From the NCBI RefSeq assembly GCF_050947875.1, contig NC_134572.1, positions 155,021,105 through 155,085,104 of the forward strand: a stretch of DNA of 64,000 bases, read 5' to 3'. The position numbers were made by a program, and so were the translations under genes. The notes under the pieces are model-generated. The model saw only the letters and a program-made list of their open reading frames with translations. It was not told the DNA's origin and did not search any database. Shown here one piece after another: positions 34,906 to 44,620 of the stretch. Each line of letters opens with the position of its first letter. Position 1 is the first letter of the stretch. The DNA comes from Dermacentor variabilis (Eukaryota > Arthropoda > Arachnida > Ixodida > Ixodidae).

Positions 34906-37494
34906 ATGAATACAACAATCAAACCCCGGCCCTCAGTCCCCAGCAGCCGCGAAGCAACTGACCACGGCGGCGGTCAGATCTGTAACGCTGCAGAGGGTGC
35001 TAAGAATACCTGGCTCCGGACAGGCCGCCATTGGAATCTGAACCTGGCAACGTTTAACGTTAGAACGCTATCTAGTGAGGCGAGTCTAGCAGTGTTATTG
35101 GAGGAATTAGAGGGTAGTAAATGGGATATAATAGGGCTCAGTGAGGTTAGGAGGACAAAAGAAGCATATACAGTGCTAAAAAGCGGGCATGTACTGTGTT
35201 ACAGGGGCTTAGCGGAGAGACGAGAACTAGGAGTCGGATTCCTGATTAATAAGGAAATAGCTGGGAACATACAGGAATTCTATAGCATTAACGAGAGGGT
35301 GGCAGGTCTTGTTGTGAAACTTAATAAGAGGTACAAATTGAAGGTGGTACAAGTCTATGCCCCTACATGCAGTCATGATGACCAGGAAGTCGAAAGCTTT
35401 TATGAAGACGTGGAATCGGCGATGGGTAAAGTCAAAACAAAATACACTATACTGATGGGCGACTTCAATGCCAGGGTAGGCAAGAAGCAGGCTGGAGACA
35501 AGTCAGTGGGGGAATATGGCATAGGCTCTAGGAATAGCAGAGGAGAATTATTAGTAGAGTTTGCAGAACAGAATAATATGCGGATAATGAACACCTTTTT
35601 CCGCAAGCGGGTTAGTCGAAAGTGGACGTGGAGGAGCCCGAATGGTGAGACTAGAAATGAAATCGACTTCATACTCTGCGCGAACCCTGGCATCATACAA
35701 GATGTAGACGTACTCGGCAAGGTACGCTGCAGTGACCATAGGATGGTAAGAACTCGAATTAGTCTAGACTTGAGGAGGGAACGGAAGAAACTGGTACACA
35801 AGAAGCCAATCAATCAGTTAGCGGTAAGAGGGAAACTAGAGGAATTCCGGATCAAGCTACAGAACAGGTATTCGGCTTTAACTCAGGAAGAGGACCTTAG
35901 TGTTGAAGCAATGAACGACTATCTCATGGGAACCATTAAGGAGTGCGCAATAGAAGTCGGTGGTAACTCCGTTAGACAGGAAACCAGTAAGCTATCGCAG
36001 GAGACGAAAGATCTAATCAAGAAACGCCAATGTATGAAAGCCTCTAACCCTACAGCTAGAATAGAACTGGCAGAACTTTCTAAGTTAATCAACAAGCGTA
36101 AGACAGCGGACATCAGGAACTATAATATGGATAGAATTGAACAGACTCTCAGGAACGGAGGAAGCCTAAAAACAGTGAAGAAGAAACTAGGAATAGGCAA
36201 GAATCAGATGTGTGCGTTAAGAGACAAAGCCGGCAATATCGTTACTAATATGGATGAGATAGTTCAAGTGGCTGAGGAGTTCTATAGAGATTTATATAGT
36301 ACCAGTGGCACCCACGACGATAGTGGAAGAGAGAATAGCCTAGAGGAATTCGAAATCCCACAGGTAACGCCAGAAGAAGTAAAGAAAGCCTTAGGAGCTA
36401 TGCAAAGGGGGAAGGCAGCTGGGGAGGATCAGGTAACAGCAGATTTGTTGAAGGATGGTGGTCAGATTGTTCTAGAGAAACTGGCCACCCTGTATACGCA
36501 ATGCCTCATAACCTCGAGCGTACCGGAATCTTGGAAGAACGCTAACATAATCCTAATCCATAAGAAAGGGGACGCCAAAGACTTGAAAAATTATAGACCG
36601 ATCAGCTTACTGTCCGTTGCCTACAAAGTATTTACTAAGGTAATCGCAAATAGAATCAGGAACACCTTAGACTTCTGTCAACCAAAGGACCAGGCAGGAT
36701 TCCGTAAAGGCTACTCAACAATAGACCATATTCACACTATCAATCAAGTGATAGAGAAATGTGCAGAATATAACCAACCGTTATATATAGCTTTCATTGA
36801 TTACGAGAAAGCGTTTGATTCAGTCGAAACCTCAGCAGTCATGGAGGCATTACGGAATCAGGGTGTAGATGAGCCATATGTAAAGATACTGGGAGATATC
36901 TATAGCGGCTCCACAGCCACCGTAGTCCTCCACAAAGAAAGCAACAAAATCCCTATAAAGAAAGGCGTCAGACAGGGAGATACGATATCTCCAATGCTAT
37001 TCACAGCATGTTTACAGGAGGTATTCAGAGGCCTGGAGTGGGAAGAATTGGGGATAAAAGTTGATGGAGAATACCTTAGCAACTTGCGATTCGCTGATGA
37101 TATTGCCTTGCTTAGTAACTCAGGAGACCAATTGCAATGCATGCTCACTGACCTGGAGAGGCAAAGCAGAAGGGTGGGTCTGAAAATTAATCTGCAGAAA
37201 ACTAAAGTAATGTTTAACAGGCTCGGAAGAGAACAGCAGTTTACGATAGGTAGCGAAGCACTGGAAGGGGTAAGGGACTACATCTACTTAGGGCAGGTAG
37301 TGACCACGGATCCGGATCATGAGACTGAAATAACCAGAAGAATAAGAATGGGCTGGGGTGCGTTTGGCAGGCATTCTCAAATCATGAACAGCAGGATGCC
37401 ACTATCCCTCGAAAGGAAGTGTATAACAGCTGTGTGTTACCAGTACTCACATATGGGGCAGAAACCTGGAGACTTACGAAAAGGGTTCTGCTGA
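34906..37494 (+). CDS. RTE endonuclease-reverse transcriptase, main part, frameshifted near its end
   Basis: This is an 862-residue frame from the ATG at 34906; in-frame stops at 34819 and 34828 rule out a far upstream start. The N-terminal APE-type endonuclease shows FNVRTL, LSEVRR, VQVYAPT, LMGDFNARVG (about residue 185), NEIDFIL and SDHRMV (about 276). The RT shows GKAAGEDQVTADLL, NYRPISLLS, QAGFRKGYSTIDHI, AFIDYEKAFDSV, KKGVRQGDTISPMLF (about 687) and LRFADDIALLS (catalytic FADD, about 729). All catalytic boxes are intact. Near 37411-37437 a probable 1-base loss shifts the frame, giving a premature stop at 37494; the true C-terminus continues in the frame at 37419-37844. The protein would nick target DNA and prime reverse transcription of its own RNA. 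Confidence 0.9.
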   Translation: MNTTIKPRPSVPSSREATDHGGGQICNAAEGAKNTWLRTGRHWNLNLATFNVRTLSSEASLAVLLEELEGSKWDIIGLSEVRRTKEAYTVLKSGHVLCYRGLAERRELGVGFLINKEIAGNIQEFYSINERVAGLVVKLNKRYKLKVVQVYAPTCSHDDQEVESFYEDVESAMGKVKTKYTILMGDFNARVGKKQAGDKSVGEYGIGSRNSRGELLVEFAEQNNMRIMNTFFRKRVSRKWTWRSPNGETRNEIDFILCANPGIIQDVDVLGKVRCSDHRMVRTRISLDLRRERKKLVHKKPINQLAVRGKLEEFRIKLQNRYSALTQEEDLSVEAMNDYLMGTIKECAIEVGGNSVRQETSKLSQETKDLIKKRQCMKASNPTARIELAELSKLINKRKTADIRNYNMDRIEQTLRNGGSLKTVKKKLGIGKNQMCALRDKAGNIVTNMDEIVQVAEEFYRDLYSTSGTHDDSGRENSLEEFEIPQVTPEEVKKALGAMQRGKAAGEDQVTADLLKDGGQIVLEKLATLYTQCLITSSVPESWKNANIILIHKKGDAKDLKNYRPISLLSVAYKVFTKVIANRIRNTLDFCQPKDQAGFRKGYSTIDHIHTINQVIEKCAEYNQPLYIAFIDYEKAFDSVETSAVMEALRNQGVDEPYVKILGDIYSGSTATVVLHKESNKIPIKKGVRQGDTISPMLFTACLQEVFRGLEWEELGIKVDGEYLSNLRFADDIALLSNSGDQLQCMLTDLERQSRRVGLKINLQKTKVMFNRLGREQQFTIGSEALEGVRDYIYLGQVVTTDPDHETEITRRIRMGWGAFGRHSQIMNSRMPLSLERKCITAVCYQYSHMGQKPGDLRKGFC

Positions 37495-37844
37495 AATTGA
37501 GGACGACGCAACGAGCTATGGAAAGAAGAATGATGGGTGTGACATTAAGAGATAAGAAAAGAGCAGATTGGGTGAGGCAACAAACGCGGGTAAACGACAT
37601 CTTAGTTGAAATCAAGAAAAAGAAATGGGCATGGGCCGGACAGGTAATGAGGAGGGAAGATAACCGATGGTCACTAAGGGTTACGGACTGGATTCCAAGG
37701 GAAGGGATGCGTAGCAGGGGGCGACAGAAAGTTAGGTGGGCGGATGACATTAAAACGTTTGCAGGGACAACATGGCCACAATTAGTACATGACCGGGGTA
37801 GTTGGAGAAGTATGGGAGAGGCCTTTGCCCTGCAGTGGGCGTAA
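37419..37844 (+). CDS. RTE polyprotein C-terminal domain, in the shifted frame
   Basis: This frame reads YNSCVLPVLTYGAETWRLTK, then RAMERRMMGVTLRDKKRADW, KKKWAWAGQVMRRED and TDWIPREGMRSRGRQKVRWA, and ends with GRSWxSMGEAFALQWA-type residues before the stop at 37844. This is the conserved C-terminal domain of RTE proteins. It overlaps the upstream frame by 76 bases, so a single frameshift separates them. The two decayed RTE fragments in each arm carry the same domain. Confidence 0.9.
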   Translation: MYNSCVLPVLTYGAETWRLTKRVLLKLRTTQRAMERRMMGVTLRDKKRADWVRQQTRVNDILVEIKKKKWAWAGQVMRREDNRWSLRVTDWIPREGMRSRGRQKVRWADDIKTFAGTTWPQLVHDRGSWRSMGEAFALQWA

Positions 37845-37858
37845 CTAGGCTGATGATG

Positions 37859-37869
37859 ACGCGAGAGAT
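37859..37869. repeat. Target site duplication, 3' copy of the 20.7-kb insertion
   Basis: ACGCGAGAGAT follows the RTE tail and matches 17183-17193 exactly. The next bases (GCATTGTCAG) continue the left arm in register with the right arm. Confidence 0.88.
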
Positions 37870-37926
37870 GCATTGTCAGTTTAGCTTAATATTTTACACT
37901 ACATATCATACACATTAAGGCTTACG

Positions 37927-37932
37927 TTTATT
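37927..37932 (-). terminator. Polyadenylation signal of the left secreted-peptide gene
   Basis: AATAAA on the minus strand lies 17 bases beyond the stop codon of the gene at 37950-38557. The mirror copy has it at the same distance (46063-46068). Confidence 0.5.
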
Positions 37933-37949
37933 CATGGCAATATTTCACT

Positions 37950-38557
37950 CTATTGAGCTGTTGTGACATATGCATTTGAAAGAATCAATTCAGAAATTTG
38001 ACACCGGAACTGACCATAAGGGCGGTCTCGTGCCATTTCATCATGGGCTACTGCCATCTGGAGAAGCCCTGCAATGAGCATGTAGCATTAGTGGAACATT
38101 CAAGTCGTGTGTTAACCTCCTGTTCCGAATAGATTGTTTCTGATGTACTAATATCATACATGTTAAGTGAGGAAGAATGAAAATTTCAGTGCCTTTAATT
38201 GGAGTATTATTATCTTTCATGATATTGTTGATTTGCGTGACTTCCTGCTGCTCAGTCATTCATATTTTATGAATTGCGTCCTCAATTTGCTCTATAGTGT
38301 ATCCTTGCAATCGCTAATTTGTCTGAAAATTATGCCTAGTTAACAGACAACATCAACAAATTACCGCTGCGCCTATGAATTATTAGTTTCGTCTGAAGAT
38401 ATTACAAACCACAGCACGAGATCAAAGACGAGCGCTCGTGAGCGAAACGCAATTCCTCTAAGAAAGTTAAAACTGCTAGAATGGAATATGTACACTCACC
38501 AAGAGCGAAGACGGCGCTCAGCGCCACTTGAAGAAGGAGTGCAGACAGCTTGGCCAT
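37950..38557 (-). CDS. Small secreted peptide gene, two exons, left copy
   Basis: Exon 1 coding is 38557-38500 and exon 2 is 38068-37950, with a GTGAGT donor, a TGCTCATTGCAG acceptor and a phase-1 intron of 431 bp. The 58-residue product begins with the signal peptide MAKLSALLLQVALSAVFALG and LLQMAVA, with likely cleavage after AVA. The mature part is 31 residues, HDEMARDRPYGQFRCQISEL onward, with a single cysteine. Compared with the right copy there are three replacements (HD for QE, V for A) and one silent change. The stop is followed by AATAAA. It would be secreted; the function is unknown. The 3' end is only about 80 bp from the RTE insertion. A longer ancestral gene, truncated before duplication, is an alternative. 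Confidence 0.55.
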
Positions 38558-39369
38558 AGCGACTGCATGGATGAAATAATGAGAACCGTCTTGTTAGTAC
38601 GAAACCTGCTGTGTTCTAAATATGGTTGCAATAAGACGGGAGAATGAATACAGAAAAGCAAAGTGACTATGAAAAGCAACAGTTTGGTGACAGTTCGGGC
38701 GGTGTGGCGTCTAGAACTGTGTGAAGCTCAAGGACTAGCTATGACCAAATATTGGAAGTTTCGAATACGAATCGCATATAGCGCGTAAGCTATTTCTGTT
38801 TGAAAAATGAATATTTTGTGTTTTGGAATTATGAAACTACATGGATTTTTTAACATCACACTGCTAAACTATTGCGACGGTTCTTCGTCTTCTAACCATA
38901 TCATCCTAAACAATCAACACTGAAATGATGGCAAATGTTTTCATAGGAATGCACAAAGCAAATGGACAATAGACATTTCGTTTTTCATTTATTGCGCAAG
39001 CTCACGGGCAAAACTGTGAGACTTTCTAGTAAATCATTATTTTGTGTTTTCGGAAGTACAAAAATGTAGCATTCGTATCTTTCACGCTGTGACCAGTAAT
39101 GTATTTTACGTTTGTTTTGCACGGGCATATTTACTTTTCGTTAGAGTGGAGCAGTTGTCGAGCAGCTTTCTCTTTTTCACCACGACGCCTGTTCTTTTTT
39201 TTTTATACGACAACCTTTTATATAGAGGTTTTTTTTCAGGTCCATCCTATGCAGCAGCCTATAATTCTTGAAAATCATTTTTGAAAAGACGTCTTGTGTA
39301 AGTTTCGGCTGTTTTAATGAAATGAAATGTTTTAAGGACTCACAGTCTTTCATCCGATGCAGTGGAATA
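38558..39369. other. Upstream region of the left secreted-peptide gene
   Basis: This is collinear with 44620-45437 in inverse orientation. It contains the presumptive promoter of the minus-strand gene. A CATATTTA sequence about 70 bp upstream of the ATG is present in both arms but is a weak TATA candidate. A second AG (ATGCAG) just before the ATG could mark a 5'UTR intron. Nothing else is recognised. Confidence 0.35.
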
Positions 39370-40030
39370 TAAGAGGGAAACCAGGCCTGCGTATGGGGAT
39401 TTGTGAATAATGTGTTCAAACATCTTCCATGATTGGGGTGTGAGATATCGGCCTGTAGTTAGACACAATTTGTTTACCACCTGGCTTATACAAAGGCAGG
39501 AATTTTGGTGTTTTCATTTAGTTGGTACTTCAACAGATTCTAATGATTTCTGGAATATTATGGTAAGGTACTGAGCTGTCCATAGGGAGTATCTTACAAG
39601 GAAAGAATTCGGCATTCCATCTGAACCTGTACACTTTTTGTGTCGAGATTCAAGATCAGGTTTAATACACTATCAGAACTTACGATGTTGCGTAATTTAT
39701 TAGTTTGCGTATCGCAACTAAGCTTTGGAACTACATATTTATCGAAGGTGAAAAGAGACTAGAAGTAAGAGGTAAAAACGTTAGAAACTACGGTGGGGTC
39801 GTTAGTAATAGCGTCGTTAATCTTGAAAGAGCCACTGCGCCTTGCACTAGGTGAGCGTCATGTCCAGAACCTGCGAGAATTTAAGTAGTAGAGGGAGCTG
39901 CACTGAAAAATATAAATATTTAGCATTATTATTACTAGTACGAAGTTCCTCCGTGCGCTTTTTACAAAGGAACGCGAAGCGCTGAATTTGAATGCGGTGA
40001 TTTATGTAGTCCATTGATACAATTTTTCCC
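39370..40030 (-). mobile_element. Jockey/CR1-type LINE fragment (RT N-terminal part), left copy
   Basis: The mirror of 43970-44620, where the reading is clearer: INDAITNDPTVVSNVFTSYF, then a degenerate NYRPIS-like block and SWKMFEHII-type residues. Here the minus-strand frame 39419-39177 reads NPHTQAWFPSYIPLHRM and beyond. Frameshifts and stops are frequent, and it is non-functional. Confidence 0.65.
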
Positions 40031-41818
40031 CAATGATTCGAGCACTAAGCAGCTATACGAATATTTTATTTGCGTTACAGAGGCCTAAACACCGGTGGAA
40101 AAAAATATGATTTTCAAATGTCGAGCCTGCGCGAAAAAAGACGAACCGCAAATCCTTTTTGAAACGAAATATGTTCTATGATATCAACGCACTTACGGAC
40201 AGGCCGGCAGCTTCTTTGATTCTGAACGCAGGACAGGCTCAGATGCAGCGTCTTTCTATAATGAGTCCGATCCAAAGTGGTTTGGTATATATACCAACTC
40301 GAGGAATTTCGAGAATGTTTTTTTTTCCTTTTGACCACAAAGGAAGCCTTCGCCTATGATAATGGTTATTATTACTATGAAATGAGCTGGGTTGACATTA
40401 CTTTGAAAGAACTATTTAAAACGAGGTCTGTTAGCTCATTCATTTAGACGCATGATGCTACGTATGACTGACATACCTATTTTTTCCTATTTTTCAGCTT
40501 GCGACTTTGCGTCAGCGTTATTCTCATAGCAGCGATAACATTTGAAGACGATACAGAATTTTTTTTTTTAAAAGGCGTATGTTCACTGAATTCGTTGATT
40601 GTGATACAATATGCGCAGTTTGCTCCACCAGAACAAAGGCTGCTTCACGTACTTAATGAAAAATAGTTATCGTTGACTCTGCTTTCGATTTTGTAGTTTC
40701 ATGTTTTCGGCTGCTTATGTGACCTTCACAGTTACCTTGGCACGTGCCTATGTATGAATTCATGAAGAATTTCAATTGCGCATGGTTGCTTTCGGATTCC
40801 GCGACGCCAGAACTAACGCCGTTTGCTGTCGCCCTTACACCACGGGCGCATGAAAACAGAGACGGAGTAAAATACTTTACCAGCTTTCCTCCAATAAGCA
40901 AGCACTTTGAGGAGGTTGGCATGTTAGGCCTGGCGCAAAGCATACAATTTGGTTTTAAATATTGAATGCGCGCAGCTTCTACTTGATAGAAGATTACAGA
41001 ACGCATTGTTGCTCTTTATTAGGCTCGCATAAGGTTAATCACCTGGTTTCTTCTTAATAAACACAAATAATGCTTAATAGAGGTGGGACTTTTTTTGCAA
41101 AGTCTATCATGTTGGCTGATGCACGCGTTCTCTTTTCAAACTGCAGCATGCCACTTCGTTCCAATATTAAAAAAACAGAGCGATTGCCAATGTTGTTAGA
41201 GCCGTTCTCGCAGTGTTACATTCACAAAATAACGGACGTTTACATTGTAGAATATATTAAACAACTTAATATGCAGAGTTTTACACTGATGCAATTTTCT
41301 TTATTTCGAGAGGATATGGTGCAACTTGTAAGGCATTAGAAGAAAATCAATCAAAATATTCCTGCTCCGTCATGGTTCTGGAACCGTAGCAATATCTTTG
41401 GAAATGTATTTTCTGCCACCCAACGGCTGCAGTCTTCAAGTACGCCTGGCGTCACTACAGCTTTTCTTAATGTTTACAGTACGATTCTCGTCATTCTTGG
41501 GCAAACCGAAAGCAGGTCGGGAGCATCTGTATATGTTTTACGATCCCAGCACATGGGGCGCTTGAACTTGGTCGTCTATCGCCAAAGCGCTAGGCAGGGG
41601 GCAACTGATCGGGCAATGGCTACTCGGATCGTAGGCATCCAATTGAATAGTTCCTGCGCCTGTGTAAGGCTGCTGAGAAGGAAGCACACACAAGAATGAA
41701 TGAAGCTTTGCATGTTCCGCCTTAGGGTAGATTTCAATTTTTCTGTAGAGCGCGCCGATCCAAAACCAAAATACTGTACCGACAGCATGGCTATATCCAT
41801 GAGTGATGCTTTCCTGTA
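40031..41818. other. Unclassified inner-arm sequence with two arm-conserved open frames
   Basis: Frame 1 is 40729-40965 (plus), PWHVPMYEFMKNFNCAWLLS then PFAVALTPRAHENRDGVKYF, preceded by CTTCACAG, a possible acceptor. Frame 2 is 41817-41538 (minus), GTVFWFWIGALYRKIEIYPK then HSFLCVLPSQQPYTGAGTIQ. Both are open in the mirror positions (43015-43260 and 42185-42465). For frame 1 all eight differences between arms change the residue or the stop, which argues against purifying selection. I recognise no family. They may be decayed exons or parts of an unrecognised LINE. Confidence 0.3.
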
Positions 41819-42049
41819 TTATCGGTCGTCTCCTCTCACTGTTGCGCTTGCTGTTGTGTGGTTTGTACAAGACCATTGGCGTACATTGTCGCGAAGGACA
41901 TGGCTAAAGGTGGAACAAGTTTGTAACTCCAAAGCCACCTTATGCAACATCAGCAAGGTTCATCACAAGAACGATACAGCAGTGACTTTATACTCTATTC
42001 TAAGGCATTCTTGCGAGTGGCAAACGAGAAGAAACGGAACAAATGTGAG
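41819..42049. other. Central spacer of the giant palindrome
   Basis: About 231 bp without a mirror partner lie between the inner arm ends (41818 and 42185) once the foldback element is removed. No gene or known element is seen. It holds the centre of the palindrome and so the presumed duplication junction. Confidence 0.8.
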
Positions 42050-42186
42050 TAACACACGCAGGCTCACCCGCCCCAGGCAAATCCAACAGAAGAAAGAAAA
42101 ACAAACGGAAGGTACACCGTTTTCTTCCTTTTGTTTTTCTTTCTTCGGTTAGATTTGCCTGGGGGCAAGTGAGCCTGCGTGTGTTA
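42050..42186. mobile_element. 133-bp foldback element (MITE-like) with TA flanks beside the palindrome axis
   Basis: Element 42052-42184 is almost one hairpin. It starts ACACACGCAGGCTCAC and ends with the exact reverse complement. About 64 bp pair with few mismatches around a short loop near 42115. TA flanks both sides (42050-42051 and 42185-42186), the target duplication of Tc1/mariner-type transposons. It is absent from the left arm. It encodes no protein. Confidence 0.75.
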
Positions 42187-43969
42187 CAGGAAAGCAGCAC
42201 TCATGGATGTAGCTATGCTGTCGGTACAGCATTTTGGTTTTGGATCGGCGCGCTCTACAGAAAAATTGAAATCTACCCTCAGGCGGAACATGAGAAGCTT
42301 CATTCATTCTTGTGTGTGCTTCCTTCTCAGCAGCCTTACATAGGCGCAGGAACTATTCAACTGGAGGCTTACGATCCGAGTAGCCTTTCCCCGATCAGTT
42401 GCCCCCTGCCTAGCGCTTTGGCGATAGACGACCAAGTTCAAGCGCCCCCTGTGCTGGGATCGTAAAACATATACAGATGCTCCCGACCTGCTTTCGATGT
42501 GCCCAAGAATGACGAGAATCGTACTGAAAACATTAAGAAAAGCTGAAGTGACGTCAGGCGTACTTGAAGATTGCAGCCGTTGGGTGGCAGAAAATACATT
42601 TCCAAAGATATTGCTTCGGTTCGTGAACCAATACGGAGCAGGAATATTTTCATTGATTTTATTCTAATGCCGGGCAAGTTGCATCATATCCTCTTGAAAT
42701 AGAGAAAATTGCATCAGTGTAAAACTCTGCATATTTAGTTGTTTACTGTATTCTACAATGTAAACGTCCTTTTTATTGTGAACGTAACACTGCGAGAACG
42801 GCTATAACAACATTGGCAATCGCTCAGTTTTTTAAAATTTGGAACGAAGTGGCATGCTGCTGTTTGAAAAGAGAACGCGTGCGTCAGCCAACATGATAGA
42901 CTTTGCAAAAAAAGTCCCACCTCTATTTAGCATTAATTTGTGTTTATTAAGAAGAAACCAGGTGATAAACCTTATGCGAGCTTAACAAAGAGCAACAATG
43001 CGTTCTGTAATCTTCTATCTAGTAGAAGCTGCGCGCATCCAATATTTAAAACCAAATTCTATGCTTTGCACCAGGCCTAACATGCCAACCTCCTCAAAGT
43101 GCTTGCTTATTGGAGGAAAGCTGGTAAAGTATTTTACTCCGTCTCTGTTTTCATGCGGCCGTGGTGTAAGGGCGACAGCAAACGGCGTTAGTTCTGGCAT
43201 CGCGGAATCCGAAAGCAACCATGCGCAATCGATATTCTTCATGCATTCATACATAGGCACGTGCCAAGGTAACTCTAAAGGTCACATAAGCAGCCGCAAA
43301 CATGAAACTACGAAGTGGAAAGCAGAGTCAACGATAACTATTTTTAATTAAGTACGTGAAGCTGCCTTTGTTCTGGTGGAGCCAACTGCGCATAGTGTAT
43401 AACAATCAACGAATTCAGTGAACATACGCCTTTTAAAAAAATAATTCTGTATCGCCTTCAAATGTTATCGTTGCTATGAGAATAACGCTGACGCAAAGTC
43501 GCAAGCTGAAAACTAGGTATGTCAGTCATACGTAGCATCATGCGTCTAAATGAATGAGCTAACAGACCTCGTTTTAAATAGTTCTTTCAAAGTAATGTCA
43601 ACCCAGCTCATTTCATAGTAATAATAACCATTATCATAGGCGAAGGCTTCCTTTGTGGTCAAAAGGAAAAAAAAAAACATTCTCGAAATTCCTCGAGTTG
43701 GTATATATACCAAACCACTTTGGATCGGACTCATTAAAGATAGACGCTGCATCTGAGCCTGTCTTGCGTTCAGAATCAAAGAAGCTGCCGGCCTGTCCGT
43801 AAGTGCGTTGATATCATAGAACATATTCCGTTTCAAAAAGGATTTGCGGTTCGTCTTTTTTCGCGCAGGCTCGACATTTGAAAATCATATTTTTTTCCAC
43901 CGGTGTTTAGGCCTCTGTAACGCAAATAAAATATTCGTATAGCTGCTTAGTGCTCGAATCATTGGGGAA
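42187..43969. other. Unclassified inner-arm sequence, right copy
   Basis: Mirror of 40031-41818. The open frames at 42185-42465 (plus) and 43260-43015 (minus) correspond to the two frames described there. In the minus frame the left copy's TGA stop is TGG, so it reads on for eight residues. No gene is recognised. Confidence 0.3.
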
Positions 43970-44620
43970 AAATTGTATCAATGGACTACATAAATCACCG
44001 CATTCAAATTCAGCGCTTCGCGTTCCTTTGTAAAAAGCGCAAGGAGGAACTTCGTACTAGTAATAATAATGCTAAATATTTCTATTTTTCAGTGCAGCTC
44101 CCTCTACTACTTAAATTCTCGCAGGTTCTGGACATGACGCTCACCTAGTGCAAGGCGCAGTGCCTCTTTCAAGATTAACGACGCTATTACTAACGACCCC
44201 ACCGTAGTTTCTAACGTTTTTACCTCTTACTTCTAGTCTCTTTTCACCTTCGATAAATATGTAGTTCCAAAGCTTAGTTGCGATACGCAAACTAATAAAT
44301 TACGCAACATCGTAAGTTCTGATAGTGTATTAAACCTGATCTTGAATCTCGACACAAAAAGTGTACAGGTTCAGATGGAATGCCGAATTCTTTCCTTGTA
44401 AGATACTCCCTATGGACAGCTCAGTACCTTACCATAATATTCCTGAAATCGTTAGAATCTGTTGAAGAACCAACTAAATGAAAACACCAAAATTCCTGCC
44501 TTTGTATAAGCCAGGTGGTAAAAAACTTAGGTCTAACTACAGGCCGATATCTCTCACACCCTAGTCATGGAAGATGTTTGAGCACATTATTAACAAATCC
44601 CCATCCGCAGGCCTGGTTTC
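43970..44620 (+). mobile_element. Jockey/CR1-type LINE fragment (RT N-terminal part), right copy
   Basis: Reading in several frames gives INHRIQIQRFAFLCKKRKEE (the helix-rich linker before RT), then INDAITNDPTVVSNVFTSYF, a block like DGMPNSFLVRYSLWT, and NYRPIS-type residues followed by SPSAGLVSRLYSTAS. This order is typical of the region entering the RT domain in Jockey/CR1/L2 LINEs. It is strongly decayed. The boundaries are approximate. Confidence 0.65.

Larger units (their letters stand above)
34028..37858 (+). mobile_element. Near-complete RTE-clade LINE at the 3' end of the insertion
   Basis: The element comprises a leader of about 880 bp with tRNA-like modules, an EN-RT polyprotein (34906-37844, one frameshift) and a short TGATGATG tail directly followed by the 11-bp target duplication. 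It is present only in the left arm. It is far better preserved than the two RTE fragments per arm, which fits insertion after the palindrome formed. The 5' boundary is placed where the partial 14th satellite monomer stops. That boundary is not a target duplication, so the leader could begin somewhat later or include satellite sequence. Confidence 0.85.
37870..41818 (+). repeat. Giant inverted repeat, left arm, inner part
   Basis: Reverse complement of 42185-46126. Anchors are 38259 with 45736 (sum 83995), 39419 with 44578, 41006 with 42998, and 41818 with 42185 (sum 84003). The segment holds the secreted-peptide gene, a Jockey-like LINE fragment and unclassified sequence. Confidence 0.95.
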
